Below, piece by piece: positions 8,019 through 16,229 of a DNA stretch of 26,030 bases. Position 1 is the stretch's first letter; each line of letters opens with the position of its first letter. Under the pieces are notes generated by a model. It worked only from the letters and a program-made list of their open reading frames with translations, ran no database searches and was not told the DNA's origin. The stretch lies in assembly GCA_964429265.1 (NCBI GenBank), contig CAYSBK010000019.1:1-26030 (forward strand), written 5' to 3'. This DNA is from CAYSBK01 sp964429265 (GTDB lineage Bacteria > Planctomycetota > Phycisphaerae > Sedimentisphaerales > Anaerobacaceae). The position numbers were made by a program, and so were the translations under genes.

Positions 8019-9259
8019 TCCGGCAATTTCAGCGCTGCACGCAACATATTCAGTGCTCTCAGTGCCGCTCGAAGCCGAATTGCACCCCTCTCACCGCCCA
8101 AAACGTACCTTTTGCTCTCGCACCGGCTCGCCGAGTCCACACAAATATATACCAAACCTATAGGCTTTTGTTCGGTCGCACCGGTTGGACCGGCTATGCC
8201 GGTTATTGCGACACCAAAATCCGTTCCCGCCGCCTTTCGAGCACCGCTGGCCATCGCCTGGGCGACCTCCTCGCTGACAGCCCCGTATTCCTGCAACAGT
8301 TCCGCCGAGACGCCAAGCTGAACCTGTTTGGACCGGTTGCTGTAGGTTACCCAACCGCATTGGAAATAAGCACTCGCCCCCGGAACGTCCGTGATAAGCT
8401 TCGCCAGCAGCCCGCCGGTGCACGACTCGGCCACAGCCAGTGTCTTCTTCCGCCTGGCCAGTTCCGCACCCACCACCTCCGCCAGCGTCTGGTCGCCGCT
8501 GCCGAACACGATGTCTCCAAGTTTCGCCCGCAAAAGCTGCTCGTCGGCGAGAACCATTTCTTCGGCCTGCCGCACACTTGAACCGGCGGCGCTTATCGTA
8601 AGCGTAATCAGTCCCGCCTCAGCCGTGATGCCGATCAACGGATTCCGGTTTCTATCCATCAGCGGCCCCAGCACCTCCACGATCGCCGACTCGCCCGCAC
8701 CGAAGCACCGCAGTTTCCCCACCGCCACCGCCTGTTGCCCCACCGCCGCCCTGACCCTACCCAGCACCGTCTCCTCAAACATCCGCTCCATTTCGGCGGG
8801 TACGCCCGGCAGTGCAAACAACAGCTTCCCACGATGTTCAGCAAAGACGCCACAGGCGGTACCAAGCTCGTTCCGTATCGCCTCGGTACCTGCCGGAATG
8901 CAGGCCTGAACCCTGTTGCTGTCGGGCATTGCCAGATTGCGACGCTCGAAGAACGCCTTTATCTCGTCAAGCAACTCGGCACGAAACTGCAGTTCCACGC
9001 CGAGCAGCTTCGCCAGCGCTTCGCGGGTAAGGTCATCCCCCGTCGGACCAAGCCCACCGGTCGATATGACAATGTCCGCCTGCTCCATCCCCACGCGAAA
9101 CGCACGCACGATTGCCTCGACATCGTCGCCTACCGTGTACCGGCCGGCAACCGGTATCCCCAGCGCCTGCAGCTTCCCGGTAAGATAGGCGGCGTTGCTG
9201 TCGGCTCTCTGGCCGCTCAAAAGCTCTTGGCCGATACTCACCAGGCTTGCTTTTTTCAT
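8015..9259 (-). CDS. cinA: CinA family protein: nicotinamide mononucleotide deamidase with MoCF/COG1058 domain
   Basis: A full-length 414-residue two-domain CinA. The N-terminal MoCF-biosynthesis-like domain (about 1-170, with STGGLGPTGDDLTREAL) is linked in characterised relatives to ADP-ribose pyrophosphatase activity. The C-terminal PncC domain (about 255-410, with AESCTGGLLA and AITGIAGPTG) deamidates nicotinamide mononucleotide to nicotinate mononucleotide in the pyridine nucleotide cycle. Key PncC motifs look intact. The ATG at 9259 overlaps the TGA of the upstream dehydrogenase (ATGA), which suggests translational coupling; no strong Shine-Dalgarno is needed or seen. Although historically named competence-inducible, nothing here shows regulation with the adjacent pilus genes, which have a separate promoter. 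Confidence 0.93.
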   Translation of the reverse strand: MKKASLVSIGQELLSGQRADSNAAYLTGKLQALGIPVAGRYTVGDDVEAIVRAFRVGMEQADIVISTGGLGPTGDDLTREALAKLLGVELQFRAELLDEIKAFFERRNLAMPDSNRVQACIPAGTEAIRNELGTACGVFAEHRGKLLFALPGVPAEMERMFEETVLGRVRAAVGQQAVAVGKLRCFGAGESAIVEVLGPLMDRNRNPLIGITAEAGLITLTISAAGSSVRQAEEMVLADEQLLRAKLGDIVFGSGDQTLAEVVGAELARRKKTLAVAESCTGGLLAKLITDVPGASAYFQCGWVTYSNRSKQVQLGVSAELLQEYGAVSEEVAQAMASGARKAAGTDFGVAITGIAGPTGATEQKPIGLVYICVDSASRCESKRYVLGGERGAIRLRAALRALNMLRAALKLPD

Positions 9260-10299
9260 CGACTCTGGACCTGAACCATCGCCTTGACCACCCCATCCCG
9301 GTAACCGGCCACCATATCAAAAGCTTGCTGTACCTGCTCCAGCCCGAACCGGTGCGTGGCCATAAAGCCCGGCACAATGCGTCCCGTCCTTACCGCGTCT
9401 ACGGCAAGCTGTGTGCACTGGTTTTGACGCCGAACGTTGACTATGGTGATTTCCTTCCTGCGGATTTTCTCGATCACGAAGCTGACCCTGTCGATTCGTG
9501 GAATCCCGATCAGCATAATCTTCCCGCCGGGTTTGAGCACATCCACCGCCTGGTCGATCGTTTCCTGCTGGCCGGCACACTCGAACGCAACGTCCACGCC
9601 ATCCGGCCGGCGCTGCAGAATCTCGGCCACCACGTCTTCACTGTCAGGATTGCCGACCCACGTCGCCCCGGCTCTGGCCGCGACATTGACCCTCTCGGCG
9701 ACCTTCTCGGTTACGTAAAATGACCCCGCCCGCCCCACTCTCGCGGCCAGCAAACAACTCAGACCGATGGGGCCCGCCCCAAGTATCGCAACATCCGCCC
9801 CAGCCGGCATTTGGGCCTGCCTGACCGCATATAGCGCTATCGCCAGCGGCTCGCACAGCACCGCCTCTGCAAACCCTACCGACTCATCAACCCTGAAACA
9901 GCATCGCTCAGGCATCACGATATACTCGCGCAGACACCCCTGCATCTGCCCCGGACAACCCAGAAACCGCAGGTTACTGCACGTGTTTTCCCTGCCCGCA
10001 CGGCATTGTTGGCAATCGCCGCACGCTATCGCGGGCTCGACCGCCACCCGGTCACCCGCCTTGACGCCCTTGACGGCCTTGCCCACGTCCACCACCGTTG
10101 CCGCGCACTCGTGACCCAGTACGAAAGGATAACGCACCGCCTCCTCGCCGATCCGCCCCGTCTCGTAGTAGTGCACGTCCGAGCCGCAGATGCCCACCAA
10201 CTCCACTTGCAGCAGCACATCATGCTCGCTGCTCAACCTCGGCTCGGGCAGGTCGATGATTTCTATTTGCCTTATACCCGTAAGTGCCGCAGCCTTCAT
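9256..10299 (-). CDS. Zinc-dependent medium-chain alcohol/sorbitol dehydrogenase family protein
   Basis: A 347-residue MDR-family NAD(P)-dependent dehydrogenase. Catalytic zinc ligands are Cys38 (GICGSDVHYY), His63 with Glu64 (GHE) and Glu150 (CEPLA). The structural zinc site is the classical Cys93, Cys96, Cys99, Cys107. The Rossmann glycine motif is GAGPIGL (174-180). The GSDVHYYETGRIG segment is typical of the L-iditol/sorbitol or xylitol dehydrogenase branch, so a polyol or sugar-alcohol substrate is likely; the exact substrate cannot be assigned. The ATG at 10299 has GGAG eight bases upstream; a TTG at 10317 is an inferior start. It overlaps cinA by 4 bp. There is no obvious metabolic tie to cinA other than nicotinamide cofactor use. 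Confidence 0.9.
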   Translation of the reverse strand: MKAAALTGIRQIEIIDLPEPRLSSEHDVLLQVELVGICGSDVHYYETGRIGEEAVRYPFVLGHECAATVVDVGKAVKGVKAGDRVAVEPAIACGDCQQCRAGRENTCSNLRFLGCPGQMQGCLREYIVMPERCCFRVDESVGFAEAVLCEPLAIALYAVRQAQMPAGADVAILGAGPIGLSCLLAARVGRAGSFYVTEKVAERVNVAARAGATWVGNPDSEDVVAEILQRRPDGVDVAFECAGQQETIDQAVDVLKPGGKIMLIGIPRIDRVSFVIEKIRRKEITIVNVRRQNQCTQLAVDAVRTGRIVPGFMATHRFGLEQVQQAFDMVAGYRDGVVKAMVQVQSR

Positions 10300-10357
10300 A
10301 AGCACATCTCCAAACAATGCTGGCTTTGCGGCACATCATAACCCCCCTGCCCCCGAA

Positions 10358-10363
10358 ATTATA
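10358..10363 (-). promoter_or_regulatory. Possible -10 box for the dehydrogenase-cinA unit
   Basis: TATAAT on the minus strand lies about 60 bases before the dehydrogenase ATG, in the only intergenic gap upstream of it. No good -35 box is present at 16-18 bases, so support is partial. Confidence 0.35.
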
Positions 10364-10405
10364 GCCCCATTGAAGTTTTTTCCCCCGAATGGGCTCGCAC
10401 GCCCC

Positions 10406-11191
10406 TCAGTGTGTCAATGCGTACATAAGAATATTGATGCCCATCTCTATGCCTTGTTGCACCCGCGTGTGGTTTCCGACCCACGCACAGTGAATATCCG
10501 TGGAACTTAGGAAAACCGCCAGCCTGTCGCCGACGAACACACCCTGCGCCGGATGATACGTGCCGTGACAATGCGGCACGCCCCCACGCCCGAAGTCGTA
10601 TACGTTGTGAAACACCTCGTGGCTGACGGGAATCGGCCGCAACGCCGGCTTTCCGAAAACCTCATCCAGTATCTTGTACGAGCTTTGGTAGAAAAAGTCC
10701 CCTCGAGTTCTCACGATGCAATCGTCCATAAACAGGAAACCACCCGTATAAATGTACCGTTTAAGATTTTCCTTCTCCTGTTCGCTGAGCTCGTAGCGAT
10801 ACTGCGACGTCATAAAGATGAAGGGGTATTTGAGCAGCGTTTCCAGGTCCTTGAAGTCCACCACTGCGTTGAACGCGGCTTCCACTCCCCTGTGCGTCTG
10901 ATTCGGCGTCAGCTTGACCCTGCATCTAACCTTGGATGCGAAAATCCGCAGGATATTCAAATCCCCCTCGGGATAAACCGTCCAGTAATCTTTGGGCCCC
11001 TCCAGCGCGTCGAACTTAACCCTCGGCATAAGCAAATCATATTGACTGAGGTCCTCTTCCGGCCCCTGCGACTGTACTTCGCTTGCGCCGGCCCCAGCGA
11101 CCGCTGCCGTTGCCAGCAGGCCGCCTGCTGCGGCTCCACAGGCCTTTTTCAGGAAAACACGACGTGTCAGGCCCCGTTTGTTTCCATCCAC
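10406..11191 (-). CDS. Tat-exported DUF4159 domain protein
   Basis: A protein of 261 residues starting at GTG 11191, supported by GAGGGGAG nine bases upstream. An upstream TTG at 11224 would place the Shine-Dalgarno inside the gene. The N-terminus has a twin-arginine signal, TRRVFLKKA, followed by an Ala/Gly-rich hydrophobic stretch to about residue 37, so the protein is probably folded in the cytoplasm and exported. The rest matches the DUF4159 pattern: PRVKFDALEGPKDYW, YPFIFMTSQ, LKRYIYTGGFLFMDDC and YHPAQGVFVGDRLAVFLS. DUF4159 has no established biochemical role. The Rossmann-like GGFLFMDD segment resembles glutamine-amidotransferase-like folds, which is inference only. In other planctomycetes DUF4159 is often seen with MoxR/vWA gene sets; none is present here. 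Confidence 0.87.
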   Translation of the reverse strand: MDGNKRGLTRRVFLKKACGAAAGGLLATAAVAGAGASEVQSQGPEEDLSQYDLLMPRVKFDALEGPKDYWTVYPEGDLNILRIFASKVRCRVKLTPNQTHRGVEAAFNAVVDFKDLETLLKYPFIFMTSQYRYELSEQEKENLKRYIYTGGFLFMDDCIVRTRGDFFYQSSYKILDEVFGKPALRPIPVSHEVFHNVYDFGRGGVPHCHGTYHPAQGVFVGDRLAVFLSSTDIHCAWVGNHTRVQQGIEMGINILMYALTH

Positions 11192-11336
11192 AACAGGCAC
11201 CTCCCCTCTTCGGAAAACACACAACAGCCGTTATGAAGAATTTACCTATTGCTCGCTTATAGTAGCAGGATTTCCTCCCGCTGCAACGATTTTAAGCTTT
11301 TGTACGGACTCTTTATCCCATCTTTAAGACAGCACC

Positions 11337-11422
11337 TGTCATTCCGAGGTAAGGCCCGGAGGATCTCATTTCCCCAGCTATAAAGAGATTCTGTGTTGCG
11401 CTTAACTCCATTCGAAATGACA
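11337..11422. repeat. MITE-like palindromic repeat with TGTCATTCCGA ends
   Basis: The element begins TGTCATTCCGA and ends TTCGAAATGACA, imperfect inverted repeats of about 12 bp. An inner pair, GGATCTC and GAGATTC, is also inverted, so the 86-bp unit can fold into one long imperfect hairpin. Its ends resemble a widespread bacterial repeat with TGTCATTCCGAG ends and GAATCTC inside. There is no coding capacity and no transposase. It lies in the roughly 300-bp gap between the HEAT gene stop (11491) and the DUF4159 start; the remainder of that gap (11192-11336 and 11423-11490) shows nothing firm apart from a weak TATAAG box near 11256. Confidence 0.65.
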
Positions 11423-11490
11423 GATTGTTCGAGGTTTTAGACATCGCGGCTCTTTTACGTAAGAAATATCACCCCGCAAAACAGCCCTTC

Positions 11491-13848
11491 TTAGTTTTCC
11501 TGCAAAGGATTCCACCCGCCTGGATGGACCCGGCCATCCACATCGACGAAACTGTACGGCCGGCCCGTTTTTTCCGCCAGGATTCTCGCGGCAAGGCTGC
11601 GGACATCGTAAAATTGGACGCGTCCTCGTTTTCCGTGAAAGCTGACCGTTGACCAGCTTTGCCTTGTCAGGCGATCAAAAACCGGTATGAGCTCCGGGTC
11701 AAATATTTCCTCAACGAATCTAAGCGAGTCTGCAGGTATCTCATAATCAACCCCCGGTTCCTCGTGTTCGGCAGCCAGATCAAGGCGACGGGTAACTTCA
11801 GCCATCCAGAGCTTTCGCGCAAGGCCCTGTAGCCTTCGCACAGCTTGAAGACCTGTCATCATCTCGGCACGGGCCCTGGATACTTGCTGGTGTTCGAACC
11901 AGGCGGACACCTCTTTAGTAACAAGCACTATGTCTGAATAATAACTTTCGCGCTGATCACCGAGTTTATGTGCCAGCCTGCTGGCCGCGGCCGCCACCTC
12001 TTTCAGTTGTTCGGCCTCGCCCGGTTCTTCTATATCAATCAGCCCACTAAGGATTCGCAACGCCCGCTCGAGCGCCTTGCTCGTGCCCATCGCCTCAAGA
12101 GTCCGTGCGAGCTCAAGTGGGTCTCTGCCTTGCTCGCTTAGCCCGGCCACAGCCTCGATCGTTTCGGCGTCGGCCAGCCACCTTGTCTGCTCGAGTGAGT
12201 CAGGCAGGGCCTTTCGAACTATCGCGGCATTGCGGTCGTAGTCTTTGCCCAACCGAGCCAGGGCCGCCACAACCCACAACCGCTCTGCCTTGCTCAAGTC
12301 ATCACGCCCGGCCATCTGTTCCAGGGCCGGCAGTACCCGCGCGTCACCCACGGTACCCATCGCCTTAGCTATAGGCGTAACAGCAATCCTGTCGGCCTTT
12401 GAGGCCTCTATCAAGGCCGGTACCGGATCGTAGCCCTTGATCCTACCAAGTCCCTCGGCCGCCAACTCCACCAGCTTCGCATCCCGCGAGCTTACCAGAA
12501 CACGACTCAGTACCTCGCCCGCCCGTTCGCCACCGAGCCTGGCCAGAAACTTCATCGCGTACCACGTCGCAAACCTGTCAATACCTTCTGGTGGCTGCGG
12601 CAACACCAGCAGCCTGCACAGCTCCACGGCAGCAGCAACAGGTACCTTCTCGGGCGTGGCGCCTTCTATTTCGTGCAAGACGTGGGTCTGTTGAAACTTC
12701 TCCAGTACCAGCAAATCAACAATTTCCTTGGCGGTTTCAACATCGGGCTGCGCCTTGAAAAGCGAGATCAAACCCATTCTGAAAAGGTAGTCACACCCAC
12801 GACACAGGTCTCGGCCGCGCCAGCCGGCGGAAACCTCCACAGCGGCCGATCCATCAACCAACAAACCATCTATATAATCCCGGAGGACTCTGGCCGCTTC
12901 TGGTCCGCCGATTTCGCCCAGCGCTTGGACCGCCACCGATTCCCGCTGCCGGTCACCCCCCCTCCCTGGTTCCCGGAAGCACAGCGACCATTCGATCTCG
13001 TCGATTGCGCTGTCTCCCAGTCGTACCAAAGGTAGCACCCATCTTTCGTATATCTGCCGATCAGAAATCTTACTCACCCGGACCGAATACAGTATAGCCG
13101 CCGCAGGGCTGTCGAACGGTGATGCCTTTGGGTCGATTGACGCCATTGCTTTGCGGACCGCATACCAGGTTTTGTAATCCGCATACGTCCTGCTCAGAAT
13201 CTCGTCGGTCTTTTGCAGCTGCTCGTAGGCCGCCTTGTCGCCGATCCGACCGAGGCACTTGGCAACGGCTTCATAGAGCCACCAGCGCTCTGCATCAACA
13301 CCTCCATCTGCCTCAGCAGTTGCCAGCAGCGTCACAATTTCGGGTGGGGCCTCTGGTGACAGGGTCGCAATCGATTCGAGAGCAGCTTGCACCGAAGTCC
13401 CTGCGCAACCCTTCTTGCCTAACTGAGGCCACTGCTCAATCACGCTGCGCACAAGCGCAGGAACAACGCTGTCGTCGCCAATCCTTGCAAGACCCTCGGC
13501 AGCATAGCGGCGGACATCGCAACACGAATCACCAAGTGCCGCGACCAGCGCCGGCGTTGCCCGCTTATCCGCAAGGCGCGATAGCTGTTGCGCGGCACGA
13601 ACGCGAACACACCTGACGGTATCCTTCAGCAGATCGATAAGTATCGGAACAACCTCAGGGTCTTCGATGGCGGCCAAAGCGGGTATGGCTTCCGCCCGCT
13701 GGTAGGCATTTCCTGTGTAAATGATTTCCGTAAGCTCGCTGAAACGACTCCCTGGCACCTGGAACCCGAATTCTTGAGCATAGATGTTGACGGCTGCACA
13801 AAAGCTCACCACTGCTATTATCCACAAATTGCTTGCTACGATGCGCAT
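11491..13848 (-). CDS. Exported HEAT-repeat protein
   Basis: A 785-residue protein beginning at ATG 13848, with GGGAG seven bases upstream. Residues 1-24 form a Sec signal peptide (basic start, hydrophobic core, predicted cleavage after NIYA). HEAT/PBS-type repeats are visible in three clusters: about 45-140 (for example VRVRAAQQLSRL, VRRYAAEGLARIGDD), about 300-360 (SVAVQALGEIGG) and about 450-560 (LAAEGLGRIKGYDPVPALIEA, WVVAALARLGKD). The last ~180 residues are not obviously repeats and end near YSFVDVDGRVHPGGW. HEAT solenoids usually act as protein-binding scaffolds, so this is probably a periplasmic scaffold; no enzymatic motif is seen. Large exported HEAT proteins are common in planctomycetes. 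An upstream alternative start at 13899 is rejected because it precedes the signal peptide. Confidence 0.88.
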   Translation of the reverse strand: MRIVASNLWIIAVVSFCAAVNIYAQEFGFQVPGSRFSELTEIIYTGNAYQRAEAIPALAAIEDPEVVPILIDLLKDTVRCVRVRAAQQLSRLADKRATPALVAALGDSCCDVRRYAAEGLARIGDDSVVPALVRSVIEQWPQLGKKGCAGTSVQAALESIATLSPEAPPEIVTLLATAEADGGVDAERWWLYEAVAKCLGRIGDKAAYEQLQKTDEILSRTYADYKTWYAVRKAMASIDPKASPFDSPAAAILYSVRVSKISDRQIYERWVLPLVRLGDSAIDEIEWSLCFREPGRGGDRQRESVAVQALGEIGGPEAARVLRDYIDGLLVDGSAAVEVSAGWRGRDLCRGCDYLFRMGLISLFKAQPDVETAKEIVDLLVLEKFQQTHVLHEIEGATPEKVPVAAAVELCRLLVLPQPPEGIDRFATWYAMKFLARLGGERAGEVLSRVLVSSRDAKLVELAAEGLGRIKGYDPVPALIEASKADRIAVTPIAKAMGTVGDARVLPALEQMAGRDDLSKAERLWVVAALARLGKDYDRNAAIVRKALPDSLEQTRWLADAETIEAVAGLSEQGRDPLELARTLEAMGTSKALERALRILSGLIDIEEPGEAEQLKEVAAAASRLAHKLGDQRESYYSDIVLVTKEVSAWFEHQQVSRARAEMMTGLQAVRRLQGLARKLWMAEVTRRLDLAAEHEEPGVDYEIPADSLRFVEEIFDPELIPVFDRLTRQSWSTVSFHGKRGRVQFYDVRSLAARILAEKTGRPYSFVDVDGRVHPGGWNPLQEN

Positions 13849-13950
13849 CTGTAATCTCCCGTTGGGCCTTTTGCCGGAACAATACGGTCCGACTGCCATT
13901 CCTTTTAACTCGAATAATCTTCGCTAACCACCCGGCTCATTCCGCAAACA

Positions 13951-14049
13951 CTAACGATCCCTCTTGGCAAAGGCAAATACGGCAGCGCTCACGGCCTTCT
14001 TGCCGAACGCACCGACAACCACCTTAAGGCTCTCAGTTGCAAAAGCCAT
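13951..14049 (-). CDS. Candidate small ORF, 32-residue cationic peptide
   Basis: An ATG at 14049 opens 32 codons ending in TAG. The peptide starts MAFATESLKVVVGAFGKK and ends AFAKRDR. It is rich in Val, Ala, Phe and Lys, spaced so that it could form an amphipathic helix. GAAAGG four bases upstream could serve as ribosome-binding site. A promoter with a perfect TTGACA lies about 40 bases upstream. The ORF lies about 100 bp before the HEAT gene on the same strand, so it could be a leader peptide, a small membrane-active protein or a chance ORF. I do not recognise a family. Confidence 0.4.
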   Translation of the reverse strand: MAFATESLKVVVGAFGKKAVSAAVFAFAKRDR

Positions 14050-14085
14050 CGTGCCTTTCCCGAAGTAGTACCAGCTCCTCCTTAC

Positions 14086-14116
14086 AGTTTACCACAACCT
14101 GTCCACCCATTGTCAA
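14086..14116 (-). promoter_or_regulatory. Sigma70-type promoter for the small ORF and HEAT gene
   Basis: On the minus strand a perfect TTGACA (14116-14111) is followed by a 19-nt spacer and TAAACT (14091-14086). The spacer is longer than ideal and the -10 matches four of six bases. The predicted start is near 14079, giving a 30-base leader to the small ORF and about 230 bases to the HEAT gene. Confidence 0.5.
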
Positions 14117-14218
14117 CATACACCCTTCGGATTTTACAAAAATTTTACACAAGGGCCGCAAACCATAGCTGGGTATCTGTGTCGCCTACGTCGCATGCGG
14201 CCACATCACGTCGCGAAT

Positions 14219-14224
14219 TATAAT
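14219..14224 (+). promoter_or_regulatory. Probable -10 box of the tsaD-larB-nnrD unit
   Basis: A perfect TATAAT on the plus strand, about 100 bases before the preferred tsaD ATG, faces away from the minus-strand promoter. The -35 region at normal spacing is GC-rich and poor. Its location makes any tsaD start upstream of about 14230 unlikely. Confidence 0.45.
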
Positions 14225-14326
14225 ATCAGACCAAGGCGGCCCCTCCCGCACCGGCCCGAATGTCCAGGGCTCTGCGACGCGGCTGTTATGTTGACTGTCC
14301 GCCCCGCCTCCAATAATATCGGCGCT

Positions 14327-15373
14327 ATGGAGCAGCCCGGCAAACCGGTAACCATACTCGGCATCGAGACCAGTTGCGACGAAACGGCCGCCGCCATCGT
14401 CGTCGACGGCCGCCACGTGAAATCCTCCGTCATCGCATCACAGACCAGCCTGCACGAAAAATACGGCGGCGTCGTACCGGAAATCGCCTCTCGCGCACAC
14501 ATCGAAAACATCTACCCCGTACTCGAACAGGCAATCCAGCAGGCACACGTTACCTCCGCCGACATCGATGCCGTAGCCGTGGCGAATCAGCCGGGCCTTA
14601 CCATTGCGCTGGTAGTTGGCGTCACCGCCGCCAAGACGCTCAGCTTCGTCTGGCAAAAACCTCTTATCGCCGTCAATCACCTCCACGCACACCTTCAGTC
14701 GGCGATGCTGGCCGCCGACAACCTCGAGCTGCCGGCCGTGGCGCTGATCGTCTCCGGCGGACATACCAGCCTTTATCGCTGCGACTCGCCGCTGCAGTTG
14801 CAACTGCTCGGCGCCACCACCGACGACGCCGCCGGCGAGGCGTTCGACAAGGTCGCCGCCATATTGAAACTGCCATATCCCGGCGGACCCAGCATCGAAA
14901 AGGCCGCACGCCGCGGCAATCCGAACGCCATCAAGTTTCCCCGCTCAATGCTTGGACGCACCTCGCTCGACTTTTCATTCAGCGGCATAAAGACCGCCGT
15001 GCTTTATCACTGCCGCGGCCAGGATATGAAAGGCGAAAACCGCGTCGATTCGATGACCCCGCAACAGATAGCCGACATCGCGGCGTCGTTTCAGGCCGCC
15101 GTGGTCGATGTACTCGTACGAAAAACCCGTCGCGCCGCCGAAAAACTCGGCGCCCGCACCGTCCTGCTGGGAGGCGGCGTCGCCGCAAACACCGAGCTGC
15201 GAAAGCGGATGCAACAGATGTGCGACGCCGGCAGGCCCCCGCGAAAGCTGCTGGTCGCCCCGAAACCATATTGCACTGATAACGCCGTTATGGTAGCCTC
15301 TCTGGCGTATCATAAGTACAGGGCCGGGCTTTTCGCCGACCTGTCGCTGGAGCCCAGCGCCGAGCCTCAATAG
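14327..15373 (+). CDS. tsaD: tRNA N6-adenosine threonylcarbamoyltransferase TsaD
   Basis: A 348-residue ASKHA-fold enzyme that transfers the threonylcarbamoyl group to A37 of ANN-decoding tRNAs (t6A), acting with TsaB and TsaE. The N-terminus ILGIETSCDET is the family signature. The metal-binding HxxxH is His118 and His122 (NHLHAHLQSA). SGGHTSLY (143-150), GATTDDAAGEAFDK (162-175), LLGGGVAANTELR and CTDNAVMVA complete the active site. Length is typical. The start at 14327 is chosen because it sits just before the conserved motif; in-frame ATG 14288 adds 13 residues and is possible, and neither has a good Shine-Dalgarno. No tsaB or tsaE gene is adjacent. Confidence 0.95.
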   Translation: MEQPGKPVTILGIETSCDETAAAIVVDGRHVKSSVIASQTSLHEKYGGVVPEIASRAHIENIYPVLEQAIQQAHVTSADIDAVAVANQPGLTIALVVGVTAAKTLSFVWQKPLIAVNHLHAHLQSAMLAADNLELPAVALIVSGGHTSLYRCDSPLQLQLLGATTDDAAGEAFDKVAAILKLPYPGGPSIEKAARRGNPNAIKFPRSMLGRTSLDFSFSGIKTAVLYHCRGQDMKGENRVDSMTPQQIADIAASFQAAVVDVLVRKTRRAAEKLGARTVLLGGGVAANTELRKRMQQMCDAGRPPRKLLVAPKPYCTDNAVMVASLAYHKYRAGLFADLSLEPSAEPQ

Positions 15374-15437
15374 AACGAACCGGCCGCTGCCAGGGCGGAA
15401 CCGGCAACGCGCGGCGACGCGAAAAAGTAAAAACGAC

Positions 15438-16229
15438 GTGGAGTTCCCGATTCAACCGCAGCAGATAACTGAACTTCTCGAGCAGGTAAAGGCCGGCACG
15501 CTAACCGTCGCCCAGGCTCTGGAGCGGCTGCGGTGCCTGCCCTACGAGGACCTCGGCTTTGCCCGCGTCGACCACCACCGACGCCTGCGCCGCGGCTTCC
15601 CGGAGGTCATCTTCTGCCCCGGCAAGACCACCGACCAGATAGTAAAGATATTTGCCAGCCTTGCCGACAAGGGCCAAAACGTCCTTGCTACCAGGGCTGA
15701 AAAACACGTCTTCGACGCACTGGCGCAAACCGGCAGATTCCCGCAGGCACGCTACGAGCCCCTCGCAAAGGCTATCGTCCTCGAACAGCAAAAAGTCCCG
15801 CAGGCCGACTCCGTTGTCCCGATTATCACCGCCGGAACCGCCGATTTGCCCGTTGCCAGCGAGGCAAGGATTACCGCCGAGCTGATGGGCCAACCGACCG
15901 AACTGCTCTGCGATGTGGGCGTTGCCGGCCTGCACAGGCTCCTCGGCCACGTCGACAAACTCCAGAACGCAAACGTCATAATCGTCGTCGCAGGTATGGA
16001 AGGAGCTCTTGCCGGCGTCGTCGCCGGACTGGTCGCCTGCCCCGTCATCGCCGTACCAACCAGCATCGGAACCGGCACAAGTTTCGGCGGCCTTTCGGCT
16101 CTTCTTACGATGCTCAACAGTTGTGCCGCCGGGGTCGTCGTAGTCAATATAGACAACGGATTCGGCGCCGGCGTTACCGCCGCACTGATAAATAGAAAGA
16201 CGCAGCCGAAGAATGAAGACTGTTCGTGA
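15438..16229 (+). CDS. larB: LarB, nickel-pincer cofactor biosynthesis carboxylase/hydrolase
   Basis: A 263-residue protein of the LarB family, which carboxylates and hydrolyses nicotinic acid adenine dinucleotide in the first step of the nickel-pincer nucleotide cofactor of lactate racemase. The N-terminal ~90 residues are family-specific (DLGFARVDHHRRLRRGFPEV). The C-terminal PurE-like AIR-carboxylase domain (about 120-250) shows ITAGTADLPVASEA, DVGVAGLHRLL, VAGMEGALAGVVAGL and VPTSIGTGTSFGGL. The start is GTG at 15438 with no strong ribosome-binding site. It overlaps nnrD by 17 bp. LarC and LarE are not encoded in the window, so cofactor synthesis would depend on genes elsewhere, or this LarB has another role. 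Confidence 0.93.
   Translation: MEFPIQPQQITELLEQVKAGTLTVAQALERLRCLPYEDLGFARVDHHRRLRRGFPEVIFCPGKTTDQIVKIFASLADKGQNVLATRAEKHVFDALAQTGRFPQARYEPLAKAIVLEQQKVPQADSVVPIITAGTADLPVASEARITAELMGQPTELLCDVGVAGLHRLLGHVDKLQNANVIIVVAGMEGALAGVVAGLVACPVIAVPTSIGTGTSFGGLSALLTMLNSCAAGVVVVNIDNGFGAGVTAALINRKTQPKNEDCS

Noticed and set aside
10364..10405. Possible terminator after the DUF4159 gene
   Set aside because: On the minus strand the run after the weak CCC/GGG stem is of A, not T, so it has the wrong polarity for an intrinsic terminator.
13849..14080. Possible riboswitch in the long leader before the HEAT gene
   Set aside because: I compared it by eye with c-di-GMP, cobalamin and SAM consensus cores and saw no match; the region is better explained by the small ORF.
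14195..14326. N-terminal extension of tsaD from 14195
   Set aside because: It would start upstream of the only TATAAT box and adds an Arg/Pro-rich stretch not typical of TsaD.
14374..15279. 301-codon ORF in another frame of tsaD
   Set aside because: It is extremely Arg-rich and overlaps a complete TsaD with every catalytic motif.
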